NCBI GenBank assembly: GCA_024695145.1 | Contig: JAILIS010000040.1 | Location: 1 to 48,590, forward strand | DNA: 48,590 bases | DNA from: Lachnospiraceae bacterium | Lineage (GTDB): Bacteria; Bacillota; Clostridia; Lachnospirales; Lachnospiraceae | Direction: 5' to 3' | Shown: one piece after another, positions 30,800-39,967 of the stretch | Numbering within the stretch: the stretch's first letter is position 1 | Layout: each line of letters starts with the position of its first letter | Position numbers and translations under genes: made by a program | The notes under the pieces: generated by a model | The model's input: only the letters and a program-made list of their open reading frames with translations | The model's database searches: none | Told to the model about the DNA's origin: nothing

Positions 30800-32893
30800 A
30801 TGTACAAATCTTATTCAATGGAACTTGGTGGACGCACCCTGACAGTTGATGTGAACAGGGTTGCAAAGCAGGCAAACGGTGCAGCGCTCATGCATTATGG
30901 CGATACAACCGTGCTTTCCACCGCAACCGCTTCGGAAAAACCCAGGGATGGAATTGATTTCTTCCCCCTTTCGGTGGAATTTGAAGAAAAAATGTATTCG
31001 GTAGGCAAGATCCCCGGAGGTTTCAATAAGAGAGAAGGCAAGGCCAGCGAAAATGCCGTACTTACGGCCCGTGTCATTGACCGTCCGATGAGACCCCTGT
31101 TTCCGAAGGATTACAGAAATGACTGCACTCTGAACAATCTGGTACTTTCGGTCGATCCGACGTGTCGCCCCGAACTCGTAGCGATGCTTGGTTCTGCCAT
31201 TGCCACCAGCATTTCGGATATCCCTTTTGACGGTCCGTGCGCAACAACCCAGATCGGTATGATAGACGGACAGTTCATTGTCAATCCGTCTCAGGAACAG
31301 TGGAAAACAGGTGATCTTAACCTGACTGTTGCTTCCACAAAAGAAAAAGTCATAATGATCGAAGCAGGTGCCAACGAGATACCCGAAGCAAAGATGATCG
31401 AGGCTATATACATGGCTCACGGCATCAATCAGGAGATAATAGCTTTCATCGACAGGATCGTTGCCGAGGTAGGCAAGCCCAAGCATGAATATACGAGCTG
31501 CGCGATCCCCGAAGAGCTCTTTGCTGCTATCCGTGAGGTCTGCCCTCCGGATGAGATGGAGACGGCGGTATTTACCGATGATAAGCAGACCCGCGAAGGT
31601 AATATCAGGGACATTACCGAAAAATGCGAAGAGAAGTTCGCCGACAATGAGGAATGGCTGGCAATACTCGGTGAAGCAATTTACCAGTATGAAAAGAAGA
31701 CGATCCGTAAGATGATACTGAAAGACCACAAACGTCCCGACGGACGTGAGATCACTCAGATCCGTCCTCTTGCAGCAGAGGTTGACATAATTCCGAGAGT
31801 ACACGGAAGTGCGATGTTTACACGCGGACAGACACAGATCTGCGACATCACAACACTTGCACCTCTTTCGGATATGCAGAAGGTTGACGGACTTGACAGC
31901 TTTGAGACATCAAAGAGATATATTCATCATTACAATTTCCCGTCATACTCGGTCGGTGAGACAAAGCCTTCAAGAGGCCCCGGAAGACGTGAGATAGGTC
32001 ACGGAGCCCTTGCGGAACGTGCTCTGATCCCCGTACTTCCTTCGGAAGAGGAATTCCCTTATGCGATCCGCTGCGTATCTGAGACATTCGAGAGTAACGG
32101 TTCCACATCAATGGCCAGCACATGTGCAAGCTGTATGTCACTTATGGCTGCCGGTGTTCCGATCAAGAAGATGGTAGCGGGAATATCCTGCGGTCTCGTA
32201 ACGGGAGATACCGATGACGATTTTGTTCTTCTTACCGATATCCAGGGACTCGAGGATTTCTTCGGAGATATGGACTTTAAGGTAACCGGTACGACAGAAG
32301 GTATCACGGCCATTCAGATGGATATCAAGATCCACGGACTGACAAGGCCCATCGTGGAAGGAGCCATCGCAAGATGCCGTGAGGCAAGACTGTTCATTAT
32401 GGATAACTGCATGAAGCCGGCCATCGCCGAGCCCCGTAAGACCGTTAACGAGTATGCACCCAAGATCATCCAGATCAGGATCGATCCCGAGAAGATCGGT
32501 GATGTTGTCGGCCAGCGCGGCAAGACGATCAATGCGATCATCGATCAGTGCGGTGTACGTATCGATATTACGGATGACGGTGCCGTAAGCGTATGCGGAA
32601 CAGATCAGGCAGGCATGGACAAGGCCATAGAGATGATAAAGATCATCACAACCGATTTTGAAGCAGGACAGATTTTCAAGGGCAAAGTCGTATCCATCAA
32701 GGAATTCGGTGCATTTGTCGAGTTTGCTCCGGGCAAGGAAGGAATGGTACATATTTCCAAGATCGCAAAACATCGTATCAACCACGTTGAGGATGTCCTG
32801 ACACTTGGAGATGTTGTTACCGTCAAGTGTCTCGGAAAGGACAAGATGGGCAGGATGTCATTCTCGATAAAGGACGCAATGGAGGAGCAGTGA
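30800..32893 (+). CDS. pnp: polyribonucleotide nucleotidyltransferase (PNPase)
   Basis: PNPase degrades RNA 3' to 5' by phosphorolysis and can add tails. The 697-residue protein has two RNase PH-like cores (about 1-140 and 310-540; FETSKRYIHHYNFPSYSVGE near 370 in the second), a helical linker between, then a KH domain (DVVGQRGKTINAIIDQCG, about 568) and an S1 domain (FKGKVVSIKEFGAFVEF, about 627) that bind RNA. Length is normal. AAGGAG precedes the ATG. It follows the rpsO terminator, and I found no clear promoter of its own, so it may depend on readthrough or on a weak start in the AT-rich gap near 30725. Confidence 0.97.
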   Translation: MYKSYSMELGGRTLTVDVNRVAKQANGAALMHYGDTTVLSTATASEKPRDGIDFFPLSVEFEEKMYSVGKIPGGFNKREGKASENAVLTARVIDRPMRPLFPKDYRNDCTLNNLVLSVDPTCRPELVAMLGSAIATSISDIPFDGPCATTQIGMIDGQFIVNPSQEQWKTGDLNLTVASTKEKVIMIEAGANEIPEAKMIEAIYMAHGINQEIIAFIDRIVAEVGKPKHEYTSCAIPEELFAAIREVCPPDEMETAVFTDDKQTREGNIRDITEKCEEKFADNEEWLAILGEAIYQYEKKTIRKMILKDHKRPDGREITQIRPLAAEVDIIPRVHGSAMFTRGQTQICDITTLAPLSDMQKVDGLDSFETSKRYIHHYNFPSYSVGETKPSRGPGRREIGHGALAERALIPVLPSEEEFPYAIRCVSETFESNGSTSMASTCASCMSLMAAGVPIKKMVAGISCGLVTGDTDDDFVLLTDIQGLEDFFGDMDFKVTGTTEGITAIQMDIKIHGLTRPIVEGAIARCREARLFIMDNCMKPAIAEPRKTVNEYAPKIIQIRIDPEKIGDVVGQRGKTINAIIDQCGVRIDITDDGAVSVCGTDQAGMDKAIEMIKIITTDFEAGQIFKGKVVSIKEFGAFVEFAPGKEGMVHISKIAKHRINHVEDVLTLGDVVTVKCLGKDKMGRMSFSIKDAMEEQ

Positions 32894-32921
32894 TCCGCAG
32901 GGCGTTTGATCCGACAGAAGA

Positions 32922-32954
32922 TAAAGGCTTTCCGGTCAGACCGGAAAGCCTTTA
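32922..32954 (+). terminator. Rho-independent terminator after pnp
   Basis: TAAAGGCTTTCCGGT (32922-32936) pairs perfectly with ACCGGAAAGCCTTTA (32940-32954). It closes the superoperon and, being flanked by A and T runs, may work in both directions. Confidence 0.85.
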
Positions 32955-33314
32955 ATTGTCAGATAATGATATAGAAAAACGACTGTATAATGTGAAGGGC
33001 CCTATTAGATTTCTAACGTTATAAAAGTCAATTTTACAAGAAAAACCATGATATCCACATAATTAATAAAAATTAAATCAAACATTAAAGAATAGAAATT
33101 TATTAATAACATATGTTCTAAAACCAGTAATAACAACGTTTTTTCGCATCTGCAGTTTTACATAATTTTTCATTTCGAACGGATTTTTGCCTTCACGTCA
33201 AAAAATGTGGATAAAATCACCAAAACATGTGAAATTCCGATAATTGTATTAATTTTCATATGTTTTCGAACAATTCAAAGACAAATCATATCCGGTGTTA
33301 TTTCGGCTTTTGCC
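32955..33314. other. AT-rich intergenic region with two DnaA-box-like sites
   Basis: This 360-base gap is much richer in A and T than the genes around it and has no coding potential on either strand. It contains an exact DnaA box in reverse orientation, TGTGGATAA at 33206-33214, and a one-mismatch box, ATATCCACA at 33051-33059, facing each other. A TATAAT lies near 32985. No replication gene is adjacent, so it is unlikely to be the main origin; a DnaA-titrating or regulatory site is possible. Confidence 0.45.
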
Positions 33315-33343
33315 TTAACAAGGGTGTTCCCATGTGGTAAAAT
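33315..33343 (+). promoter_or_regulatory. promoter of deoB
   Basis: TTAACA (33315-33320) and TAAAAT (33338-33343) are 17 bases apart, 24 bases before the deoB ATG. Confidence 0.65.
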
Positions 33344-33366
33344 TAATCGATAAACGGAGGACGCTT

Positions 33367-34569
33367 ATGGCAAAAAGAGCAGTACTTATTGTTATGGACA
33401 GTTTCGGGATCGGACGGGCAAAGGACGCGGGATCCTTCGGCGACGAGGGAACCAATACCCTCAGGTCCTGCACAAAAAGCAAATATTTCCGGGCTCGTAA
33501 TCTTGCCCGCATGGGATTGTTTGCCATAGACGGCGTCAAGGAAGATGTCAATGTTCCGGAATGCAGCATAAATCCTACGGGCACATACGCCCGTCTCGAG
33601 GAGATGTCCATGGGAAAGGATACGACCATAGGACACTGGGAGATCGCGGGGCTTATATCACCGGATCCGCTTCCGGTATATCCCGAGGGCTTTCCCAAAG
33701 AAGTCATCAGCGCATTTGAGGATGCGACCGGCCGGAAAGTTCTGTGTAATCTTCCGTATTCCGGCACGAAAGTGATTAACGATTACGGCGATGAGCATAT
33801 GAAAACCGGTGATCTGATCGTATATACTTCCGCGGATTCGGTATTTCAGATAGCCGCTCATGAAGATATTGTCCCTCCCGAGGAGCTGTATGACATATGC
33901 CGTAAAGCCAGAGAGATCCTTACCGGAAAGCACGGGGTAGGAAGAGTGATAGCAAGACCGTTTACGGGAACGAGCGGTAATTACGTCAGAACATCGCGCC
34001 GGCATGATTTTTCGCTGCTCCCTCCGGAAGATACGATGCTTGATGTATTGTCTTCGTGCAAAAAGGACGTCATAGGAATAGGAAAGATCCATGATATCTT
34101 TGCCGGCAGGGGACTGACGGAGTATACATACACGACAGGGAATGAGGATGGCATCAACAGGACGATCGAGTATATGGAGAGAGACTTTGACGGTCTTCTG
34201 TTCGTCAATCTTGTGGATTATGACATGCTCTATGGCCACAGGCGCGATATTGACGGCTACGCAAAAGCTGTCGCTTACTTTGATGACAGACTTCCCGAGA
34301 TCGTTGGCAAACTTCGGGATGATGACATACTTATGATCACTGCCGATCACGGATGCGACCCGGGATACCTTGCGACGACCGATCATACAAGGGAGAATGT
34401 CCCGCTGTTATGTTGCAGGCGTGATTTTATGCCGGCATCGGACAGAGGCGGAAACTTAAAGACCGGTAAAACATACGCAGATATCGCCGCATCAGTGCTC
34501 GAATTCCTCAAAATACCCGAAAAAGAGCGCAAAAGGATATCGGGCGACCCGATTTTGTCACATGGATAA
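33367..34569 (+). CDS. deoB: phosphopentomutase
   Basis: DeoB interconverts ribose-1-phosphate and ribose-5-phosphate (and the deoxy forms), linking nucleoside breakdown to central metabolism. The 400-residue protein belongs to the alkaline-phosphatase-like superfamily. Metal-binding sites are visible in VIVMDSFGIG (about residue 8), VGRVIARPF (about 195), VDYDMLYGHRRD (about 287), TADHGCDPG (about 325) and TDHTRENVP (about 338). The threonine phosphorylated in this family lies in the KDTTIGHWE segment (about 86). ATG 33367 follows ACGGAGG; an in-frame ATG at 33334 lacks a ribosome site and lies on the promoter. Confidence 0.95.
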   Translation: MAKRAVLIVMDSFGIGRAKDAGSFGDEGTNTLRSCTKSKYFRARNLARMGLFAIDGVKEDVNVPECSINPTGTYARLEEMSMGKDTTIGHWEIAGLISPDPLPVYPEGFPKEVISAFEDATGRKVLCNLPYSGTKVINDYGDEHMKTGDLIVYTSADSVFQIAAHEDIVPPEELYDICRKAREILTGKHGVGRVIARPFTGTSGNYVRTSRRHDFSLLPPEDTMLDVLSSCKKDVIGIGKIHDIFAGRGLTEYTYTTGNEDGINRTIEYMERDFDGLLFVNLVDYDMLYGHRRDIDGYAKAVAYFDDRLPEIVGKLRDDDILMITADHGCDPGYLATTDHTRENVPLLCCRRDFMPASDRGGNLKTGKTYADIAASVLEFLKIPEKERKRISGDPILSHG

Positions 34570-34618
34570 ATAGCGTGACGGCTGTTAGAAAAAGCTAACC
34601 GAAAAAATCAATATATTG

Positions 34619-34624
34619 TATAAT
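34619..34624 (+). promoter_or_regulatory. possible -10 for prfC
   Basis: A perfect TATAAT preceded by TTG lies 150 bases before the prfC start in a noncoding gap. No convincing -35 is present at 16-18 bases. Confidence 0.35.
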
Positions 34625-34773
34625 GACCGGCGTTATTGCATGATCAAATACATATCATAACGCTCGCGAACATATAAATATGTGACACGAAACCCCGACC
34701 ACACCGGTCAATAATTTTTACGCTTAAAATAACGCGCGAAATGTATATTGCGCAGAACAGGAAATATCACATA

Positions 34774-36372
34774 ATGACAGAAAAATCACTCGCCCGGGAA
34801 ATAGAAAAGAGAAGGACTTTTGCGATAATCTCGCATCCCGATGCAGGTAAGACGACACTGACGGAAAAATTCCTTCTGTACGGAGGCGCAATCAATCTCG
34901 CAGGGTCCGTTAAGGGCAAAGCAACGGCCAGACACGCTGTGTCCGACTGGATGGAGATAGAAAAAGAAAGAGGTATATCGGTTACCTCATCGGTATTGCA
35001 GTTCAATTACGACGGATTCTGTATCAATATTCTTGATACACCGGGGCATCAGGATTTTTCGGAGGATACATACAGAACCCTTATGGCTGCGGATTCGGCG
35101 GTCATGGTGATCGATGCGGCCAAGGGTGTCGAGCCGCAGACGAGGAAACTGTTCAAGGTATGCGCGATGCGCAAGATCCCTATCTTTACGTTTATGAACA
35201 AACTGGACCGTGATGCGAGGGATCCTTTTGAACTGCTTGATGATATCGAGAACGAGCTTGGGATACCCACGTGCCCGATGAACTGGCCCATAGGCTCCGG
35301 AAAGGATTTTAAGGGCGTATATGACAGAGAAAGGGAGATGGTCGTTCTGTTCTCGGACACGCTCAAAGGTACCAAGGAAGGGGTCAAGGAGGAGATTCCG
35401 CTGTCCGATAAAGATGCACTTCTTGAAGCACTCGGAAGCGAGGCTTTTGATGCACTGATGGATGATGTAGAGCTTCTCGACGGCGCGGGCAGCAGTTTTG
35501 ACCGTGATGAAGTGGATGCCGGCATGCTTTCGCCTGTATTTTTCGGCTCTGCGCTTACCAATTTCGGGGTTGAACTGTTCCTGCAGAATTTTCTTAAGAT
35601 GACGTCATCACCGATGCCGAGGGTTGCCGACAGCGGCGAGATCGCTCCCGTTTCGGACACATTCTCGGCCTTCGTGTTCAAGATCCAGGCCAATATGAAC
35701 AAGGCTCACCGCGACAGGATCGCTTTCATGCGAATTTGTTCGGGGAAGTTTAATGCCGGTATGGAAGTGTACCATGTCCAGGGGGACAAGGTCATGAGGC
35801 TGTCACAGCCCCAGCAGATGATGGCCAGCGAGAGGCATATCGTGGACGAAGCCTATGCGGGGGATATCATAGGAGTATTTGATCCGGGTATATTCTCCAT
35901 AGGAGATACGGTATGTTCGCCCGGCCAAAGATTTGCTTTTGAAGGCATTCCCACATTTGCACCTGAGCATTTTGCGAGGGTAAGGCAGATAGATACCATG
36001 AAGCGCAAACAGTTCGTAAAAGGCATTACGCAGATCGCGCAGGAGGGAGCCATACAGATTTTTCACGAGCTCAATACCGGGCTCGAGGAGATAATTGTCG
36101 GAGTCGTAGGTGTTCTTCAGTTTGAGGTACTCAAGTACAGGCTTGAAAACGAGTATAATGTGGAGATCAGGATGGATACGCTTCCGTACGGTCATATCAG
36201 ATGGATAGCAAACCGCGATATCGATGTGGATAAGATTTCGGGAACATCTGATATGAAAAAAGTTACCGATCTCAAGGACAGACCACTGCTGTTATTTATT
36301 AACAGCTGGAGCATAGGAATGACCCTTGAGAGAAATGAGGGGCTTGAACTTGAAGAATTTTCGAGAAACTGA
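34774..36372 (+). CDS. prfC: peptide chain release factor 3
   Basis: RF3 is a GTPase that removes RF1/RF2 from the ribosome after peptide release. The 532-residue protein has G1 SHPDAGKTTL (about 19-28), the switch I region ERGISVTSSV, G3 DTPGHQDFSED (about 85-95), G4 NKLDRD (about 140) and the RF3-specific domains II-III. The start at 34774 follows AGGA at a somewhat long spacing; the alternative ATG at 34741 has no ribosome site. Its 3' end overlaps the next gene by 38 bases. Confidence 0.95.
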   Translation: MTEKSLAREIEKRRTFAIISHPDAGKTTLTEKFLLYGGAINLAGSVKGKATARHAVSDWMEIEKERGISVTSSVLQFNYDGFCINILDTPGHQDFSEDTYRTLMAADSAVMVIDAAKGVEPQTRKLFKVCAMRKIPIFTFMNKLDRDARDPFELLDDIENELGIPTCPMNWPIGSGKDFKGVYDREREMVVLFSDTLKGTKEGVKEEIPLSDKDALLEALGSEAFDALMDDVELLDGAGSSFDRDEVDAGMLSPVFFGSALTNFGVELFLQNFLKMTSSPMPRVADSGEIAPVSDTFSAFVFKIQANMNKAHRDRIAFMRICSGKFNAGMEVYHVQGDKVMRLSQPQQMMASERHIVDEAYAGDIIGVFDPGIFSIGDTVCSPGQRFAFEGIPTFAPEHFARVRQIDTMKRKQFVKGITQIAQEGAIQIFHELNTGLEEIIVGVVGVLQFEVLKYRLENEYNVEIRMDTLPYGHIRWIANRDIDVDKISGTSDMKKVTDLKDRPLLLFINSWSIGMTLERNEGLELEEFSRN

Positions 36373-37687
36373 CCTTTTCAGAAGAATAGCAGTAGTTATC
36401 ATAACACTATCATCTGTACTTTTTCTCTTCGGGTGTAATGATACCGGAGAATCTTTGGAGGAGGGTGATGATCCGAATCCCGGTGCGATCCAGGTTATAG
36501 ACATCAACGGCGATATACATGAGACAACGGTGAGTGTCATAGAGGAGGAAGGATCAGGGGAGCCGGAAGAGGCGTCTCCTTCAACCCTGCCGGAGAGAAA
36601 TCTTGCCCAAGTTGCACAGAATCTTTCTGTTTCCAACGACTCCAACTATGCATACAGCGGACTGGATGAGACGGGCAAAAACTGTTATCTGGAGATATAT
36701 GCCATTCTTTCCGAAATGCTAGAGAACGTTGAACTGTCCAGCAAAGATCCCGATGAGGTGGATCTCGCATTTCGCGCCGTTATGGTCGATCATCCGGAGC
36801 TTTTCTACGTAAAGGGATACTCGATCGGTAAATACATGAACGGCAAAATGCTCCGCAAGATCGTATTTTCGGGTTCGTATACAATGACAGAAGACGAGGT
36901 GGAAAGAGCCCGGGATCAGGTCGAGGCATACGTCGATGAAGTGATAGCGGGCTGTCCCGAAGATGCGGATGATTTTGACACGATAAAATATGTTCATGAT
37001 TATCTGATCAAACACAATGAGTATGACACGGATTCGGTAAACAACCAGAATATCCTGAGCGTAGTACAGAACGGCCGTACGGTGTGCCAGGGATATACGA
37101 AGATGATGCAGCTGATCCTTAACAGAATGGGAGTGTTCTGCACGCTTGTTAACGGTAAGGCATGCGGAAGCAACGGTGTGCCTGATTCTTCCGAGGAACT
37201 TGCGGATGCGAAGAATGCCGAATGGGGAGGCCATGTCTGGAACATAGTCAAGTGTAACGGCATGTATTATAACGTTGACGTGACGTGGGGTGATGCGGTC
37301 ATTAATCTTATGAGCGATGACGGAAGCCTTTCACGTGATATAGAGGTCAATTACGAGTTCTTTCTGGTGGACGACGCAACCCTTGACGAGACCCACGATC
37401 CGGAGCCTGTTGTTCCGATGCCGAGATGTATAAGCATGGAGGACAATTATTACCGCCATGAGGGACTGTATTTTACGGATGTGGATCCTGAGGGCCTTAG
37501 AAGAGCCATAGAGAATGCATATGCTTCGGGAGAGGATTATCTGTTTCTGAAGGCGTCATCGCCCGAGGTATACGAAAAGATCAAGCAGCATTTGTTTGAT
37601 GATCAAAATGTGTTCAATTACGTGGGAAGGACAAATGTCCGTTATGTTGAATTTGCCGAAAGAAATTTGATAATGATTTCGCTATGA
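36335..37687 (+). CDS. transglutaminase-like lipoprotein
   Basis: The 450-residue product starts with a lipoprotein signal (hydrophobic segment then LFLFGCND, where the Cys would be lipidated), followed by an acidic linker and a transglutaminase/protease-like domain. The catalytic triad is visible as Cys251 in RTVCQGYTK, His300 in GGHVWNIV and Asp315 in VDVTWGD. Such surface proteins are frequent in Lachnospiraceae, with peptidase or wall-remodelling roles suspected; the substrate is unknown. ATG 36335 is preferred to an in-frame TTG at 36326. The ribosome site (GAGAGAA) is weak. It overlaps prfC by 38 bases, so translation may depend on prfC. Confidence 0.85.
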   Translation: MRGLNLKNFRETDLFRRIAVVIITLSSVLFLFGCNDTGESLEEGDDPNPGAIQVIDINGDIHETTVSVIEEEGSGEPEEASPSTLPERNLAQVAQNLSVSNDSNYAYSGLDETGKNCYLEIYAILSEMLENVELSSKDPDEVDLAFRAVMVDHPELFYVKGYSIGKYMNGKMLRKIVFSGSYTMTEDEVERARDQVEAYVDEVIAGCPEDADDFDTIKYVHDYLIKHNEYDTDSVNNQNILSVVQNGRTVCQGYTKMMQLILNRMGVFCTLVNGKACGSNGVPDSSEELADAKNAEWGGHVWNIVKCNGMYYNVDVTWGDAVINLMSDDGSLSRDIEVNYEFFLVDDATLDETHDPEPVVPMPRCISMEDNYYRHEGLYFTDVDPEGLRRAIENAYASGEDYLFLKASSPEVYEKIKQHLFDDQNVFNYVGRTNVRYVEFAERNLIMISL

Positions 37688-37750
37688 AAAAGAATCCTGT
37701 TGTGTTACAATCACTTGTAGCGTTTTCGGAAAACACTTGGAGGAATTATC

Positions 37751-38113
37751 ATGGAAGAAAACTATGCTGTTTGCGATGATGTTCTGGGCGATGTCAGGAT
37801 ATCCGACGAGGTTGTTGCCAACATCGCAGTGATCGCGGCCGGTGAGATAGAAGGGGTATCGTACGTTGTAGGCGATACTAAGCCCAATGAGTTCAAGAAC
37901 ATCGTCGGTATCAAGAATTATTCCAAGGAGATCAGGGTGGAGGTTTGCGACAGGATCGTGTCCGTTGACATGGCCATCGCCGTCAAATACGGATTTTCCC
38001 TTCCGGCAGTCGGCAAAGCCGTGCAGGAACGTGTCAGGACTTCCATTGAGAGTATGACGGGACTCGAGGTTTCTGATGTAAATGTCCGCATTGCAAGTGT
38101 GGATCTCAAGTAG
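37751..38113 (+). CDS. Asp23/Gls24 family envelope stress protein
   Basis: The 120-residue protein belongs to the Asp23/Gls24 (DUF322) family: VRISDEVVANIAVIAAGEIEG (about 17-37), VEVCDRIVSVDMAIAVKYG and the closing VQERVRTSIESMTGLEVSDVNVRI. Family members are linked to alkaline and envelope stress. The position directly before nusB is standard for clostridia. AGGAGGAA-like TTGGAGGA precedes the ATG. Confidence 0.92.
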   Translation: MEENYAVCDDVLGDVRISDEVVANIAVIAAGEIEGVSYVVGDTKPNEFKNIVGIKNYSKEIRVEVCDRIVSVDMAIAVKYGFSLPAVGKAVQERVRTSIESMTGLEVSDVNVRIASVDLK

Positions 38114-38127
38114 GAAAGCAGGCGTAA

Positions 38128-38559
38128 ATGACACGATCGCTTGTAAGGGAGCATCTGTTCAAGCTCCTCTTCAGAATAGAGTTTAATGCTCCGCAGGACA
38201 TGCAGGAGCAGATACGTCTGTATTTTACCGACGGATTTGCCGATGAGGATCATGAAAGCACGGGAGAGGATGTTCCCGAAAAAGACAGAGATTATATCAT
38301 CGGCAAATATGAAAGTATAATCGGACATCTGAGCGAGATAGACGGTCTGATCGACAACTGTGCGAAAGGCTGGAGCATATCCCGTATCGGAAAGGTAGAG
38401 CTTGCGATACTGAGGCTTGCCGTGTATGAGATGCTCTACGATGATGATATTCCCGTCGGGGTTGCCATTGATGAGGCCGTGGAACTGTCCAAAAGATTCG
38501 GGCAGGAATCTTCGGGAGCCTTTGTAAACGGCATACTTGCAACGCTTGCCAGAAAATGA
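38128..38559 (+). CDS. nusB: transcription antitermination factor NusB
   Basis: NusB with S10 binds boxA RNA in antitermination complexes at rRNA operons. The 143-residue product is helical throughout: an N-terminal Arg-rich helix (TRSLVREHLFKLLFRIEF), IDGLIDNCAKGWSISRIGKVELAILRLAVYE (about 71-101) and the C-terminal PVGVAIDEAVELSKRFG (about 110) with GAFVNGILATLAR. AGGAAAGCAGG precedes the ATG, 14 bases after the Asp23 gene. Confidence 0.95.
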   Translation: MTRSLVREHLFKLLFRIEFNAPQDMQEQIRLYFTDGFADEDHESTGEDVPEKDRDYIIGKYESIIGHLSEIDGLIDNCAKGWSISRIGKVELAILRLAVYEMLYDDDIPVGVAIDEAVELSKRFGQESSGAFVNGILATLARK

Positions 38560-38569
38560 TCTGTTCATT

Positions 38570-39769
38570 ATGAATAAATACACTGTCGGGCAGCTCAATG
38601 CCTACATCAAAAGAATGTTTTCGCAGGATACGTTCCTGCAGTCTGTTATCGTATCGGGAGAGGTCAGTAATCTCAAATACCATTCATCAGGTCATGTATA
38701 TTTCACCATGAAGGACGGATCGGGAGTATTGTCGGCTGTAATGTTCAAAAGCGATGCCGGCAGGATGACGTGGAAGATGAAAGACGGTGACATGATCGAA
38801 GCCGCCGGATCCGTTGCCGTGTATGAAAAATACGGCAGTTATCAGCTTTACGTCAGATCGGTGAGCAAAGCCGGTGCGGGCGATGAGCATGAGAAGCTCG
38901 AACAGCTTAAGAAGAAACTTTCCGAAATGGGAATGTTTGACGAAGCCTACAAAAAGAGCGTTCCGAAGTACTGCTTTTCGGTCGGTGTGGTCACGTCCCC
39001 GACAGGTTCGGTCATACACGATATCAGACAGATTGCCGCAAGACGCAATCCGGGAGTGGAGATAATACTGTGCCCGGCCAAGGTTCAGGGCGAAGGAGCG
39101 GCAGAGTCTGTCATCGAGGGCATACGGACCCTTGAGAGAAAAGGGGTAGATGTGATCATAATAGGCCGCGGAGGAGGATCGGATGAAGATCTGTCCGCGT
39201 TTAATGATGAAGGTCTGGCCCGTGAGATATTTGACTGCAGCATTCCGATCGTATCCGCAGTGGGTCACGGAGATGATGAATCGATCACGGACATGGTAGC
39301 CGACGTTCATGCCCCCACGCCGTCAGCAGCGGCGGAACTGACTGTATTTGTATTTGAAGATTTTGTCCGTGATGTACGGATGCGTCAGATGGCAACAGAG
39401 AGGCTGATGCAAAAGATCGTATCGGCAAAAAGAGCCGAACTGAAGCAGAAGAGGCTGAGACTTTCGGCACTCGGTCCTGCGGCAAAAGTCAGAAATCAGA
39501 AACTCGAATACAGAAACAGGGCACAGAAAATGGATGCCCTTATGAAAAAGAGACTTGACGAAGCCAGGCATAAAATGCTCATATATATAGAAAAATACAA
39601 GGCACTTTCCCCGCTCGAAAAGATCGGCCACGGATTTGCGGCCGTTTCAGACGGAGAAGGGAATAAAATAACTGATGTTACCAAAGTCAGCCCCGGTGAC
39701 AAGCTGTTCCTTACTATGCGTGAAGGCCGCATAGAAGCAACGGCTGACAGGGTGGAAAAGAGGCAGTAA
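38570..39769 (+). CDS. xseA: exodeoxyribonuclease VII large subunit
   Basis: XseA is the catalytic subunit of exonuclease VII, which degrades single-stranded DNA from both ends. The 399 residues begin with an OB-fold domain (VSGEVSNLKYHSSGHVYFTMKD, split by the usual loop), then the catalytic domain with VVTSPTGSVIHDI (about 143), IIGRGGGSDEDLSAFNDE (about 198) and SAVGHGDDESI (about 230), and a long coiled-coil tail. The usual G-H-E-x-D reads G-H-G-D-D here, but the His and the final Asp, the conserved catalytic pair, remain. The start is at 38570; an earlier in-frame ATG at 38537 is inside nusB. Confidence 0.93.
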   Translation: MNKYTVGQLNAYIKRMFSQDTFLQSVIVSGEVSNLKYHSSGHVYFTMKDGSGVLSAVMFKSDAGRMTWKMKDGDMIEAAGSVAVYEKYGSYQLYVRSVSKAGAGDEHEKLEQLKKKLSEMGMFDEAYKKSVPKYCFSVGVVTSPTGSVIHDIRQIAARRNPGVEIILCPAKVQGEGAAESVIEGIRTLERKGVDVIIIGRGGGSDEDLSAFNDEGLAREIFDCSIPIVSAVGHGDDESITDMVADVHAPTPSAAAELTVFVFEDFVRDVRMRQMATERLMQKIVSAKRAELKQKRLRLSALGPAAKVRNQKLEYRNRAQKMDALMKKRLDEARHKMLIYIEKYKALSPLEKIGHGFAAVSDGEGNKITDVTKVSPGDKLFLTMREGRIEATADRVEKRQ

Positions 39770-39967
39770 ATGACACTTGAAGAAACTTTTGAAAAGATCG
39801 ATGAAGTAATGGAAAAACTGTCTGATGACGAATTACCGCTGGAGGAGTCATTTGCCGTATACAAGGAAGGCATGGAGCTTCTGGATAAATGCCAGAAGAT
39901 AATCGATGACGTCGACAGGAAGGTCAATGAACTTGCCGCAGCCGACGGAAGGCAGAGCGAAGAATGA
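39770..39967 (+). CDS. xseB: exodeoxyribonuclease VII small subunit
   Basis: XseB forms the helical regulatory subunits that bind XseA. The 65-residue product has the typical LEETFEKIDEVMEKL and LEESFAVYKEGMELLDKC pattern. It begins directly after the xseA stop (TAAATG) and overlaps dxs by four bases (ATGA). The usual next gene, ispA, is missing. Confidence 0.93.
   Translation: MTLEETFEKIDEVMEKLSDDELPLEESFAVYKEGMELLDKCQKIIDDVDRKVNELAAADGRQSEE

Noticed and set aside
30815..31804. 329-residue antisense frame within pnp
   Set aside because: pnp is unambiguous, and the frame lacks a ribosome site and any protein motif.
32955..33314. Replication origin
   Set aside because: Two DnaA-box-like sites in AT-rich DNA are not enough; dnaA, dnaN or other origin genes are absent and there are no box clusters.
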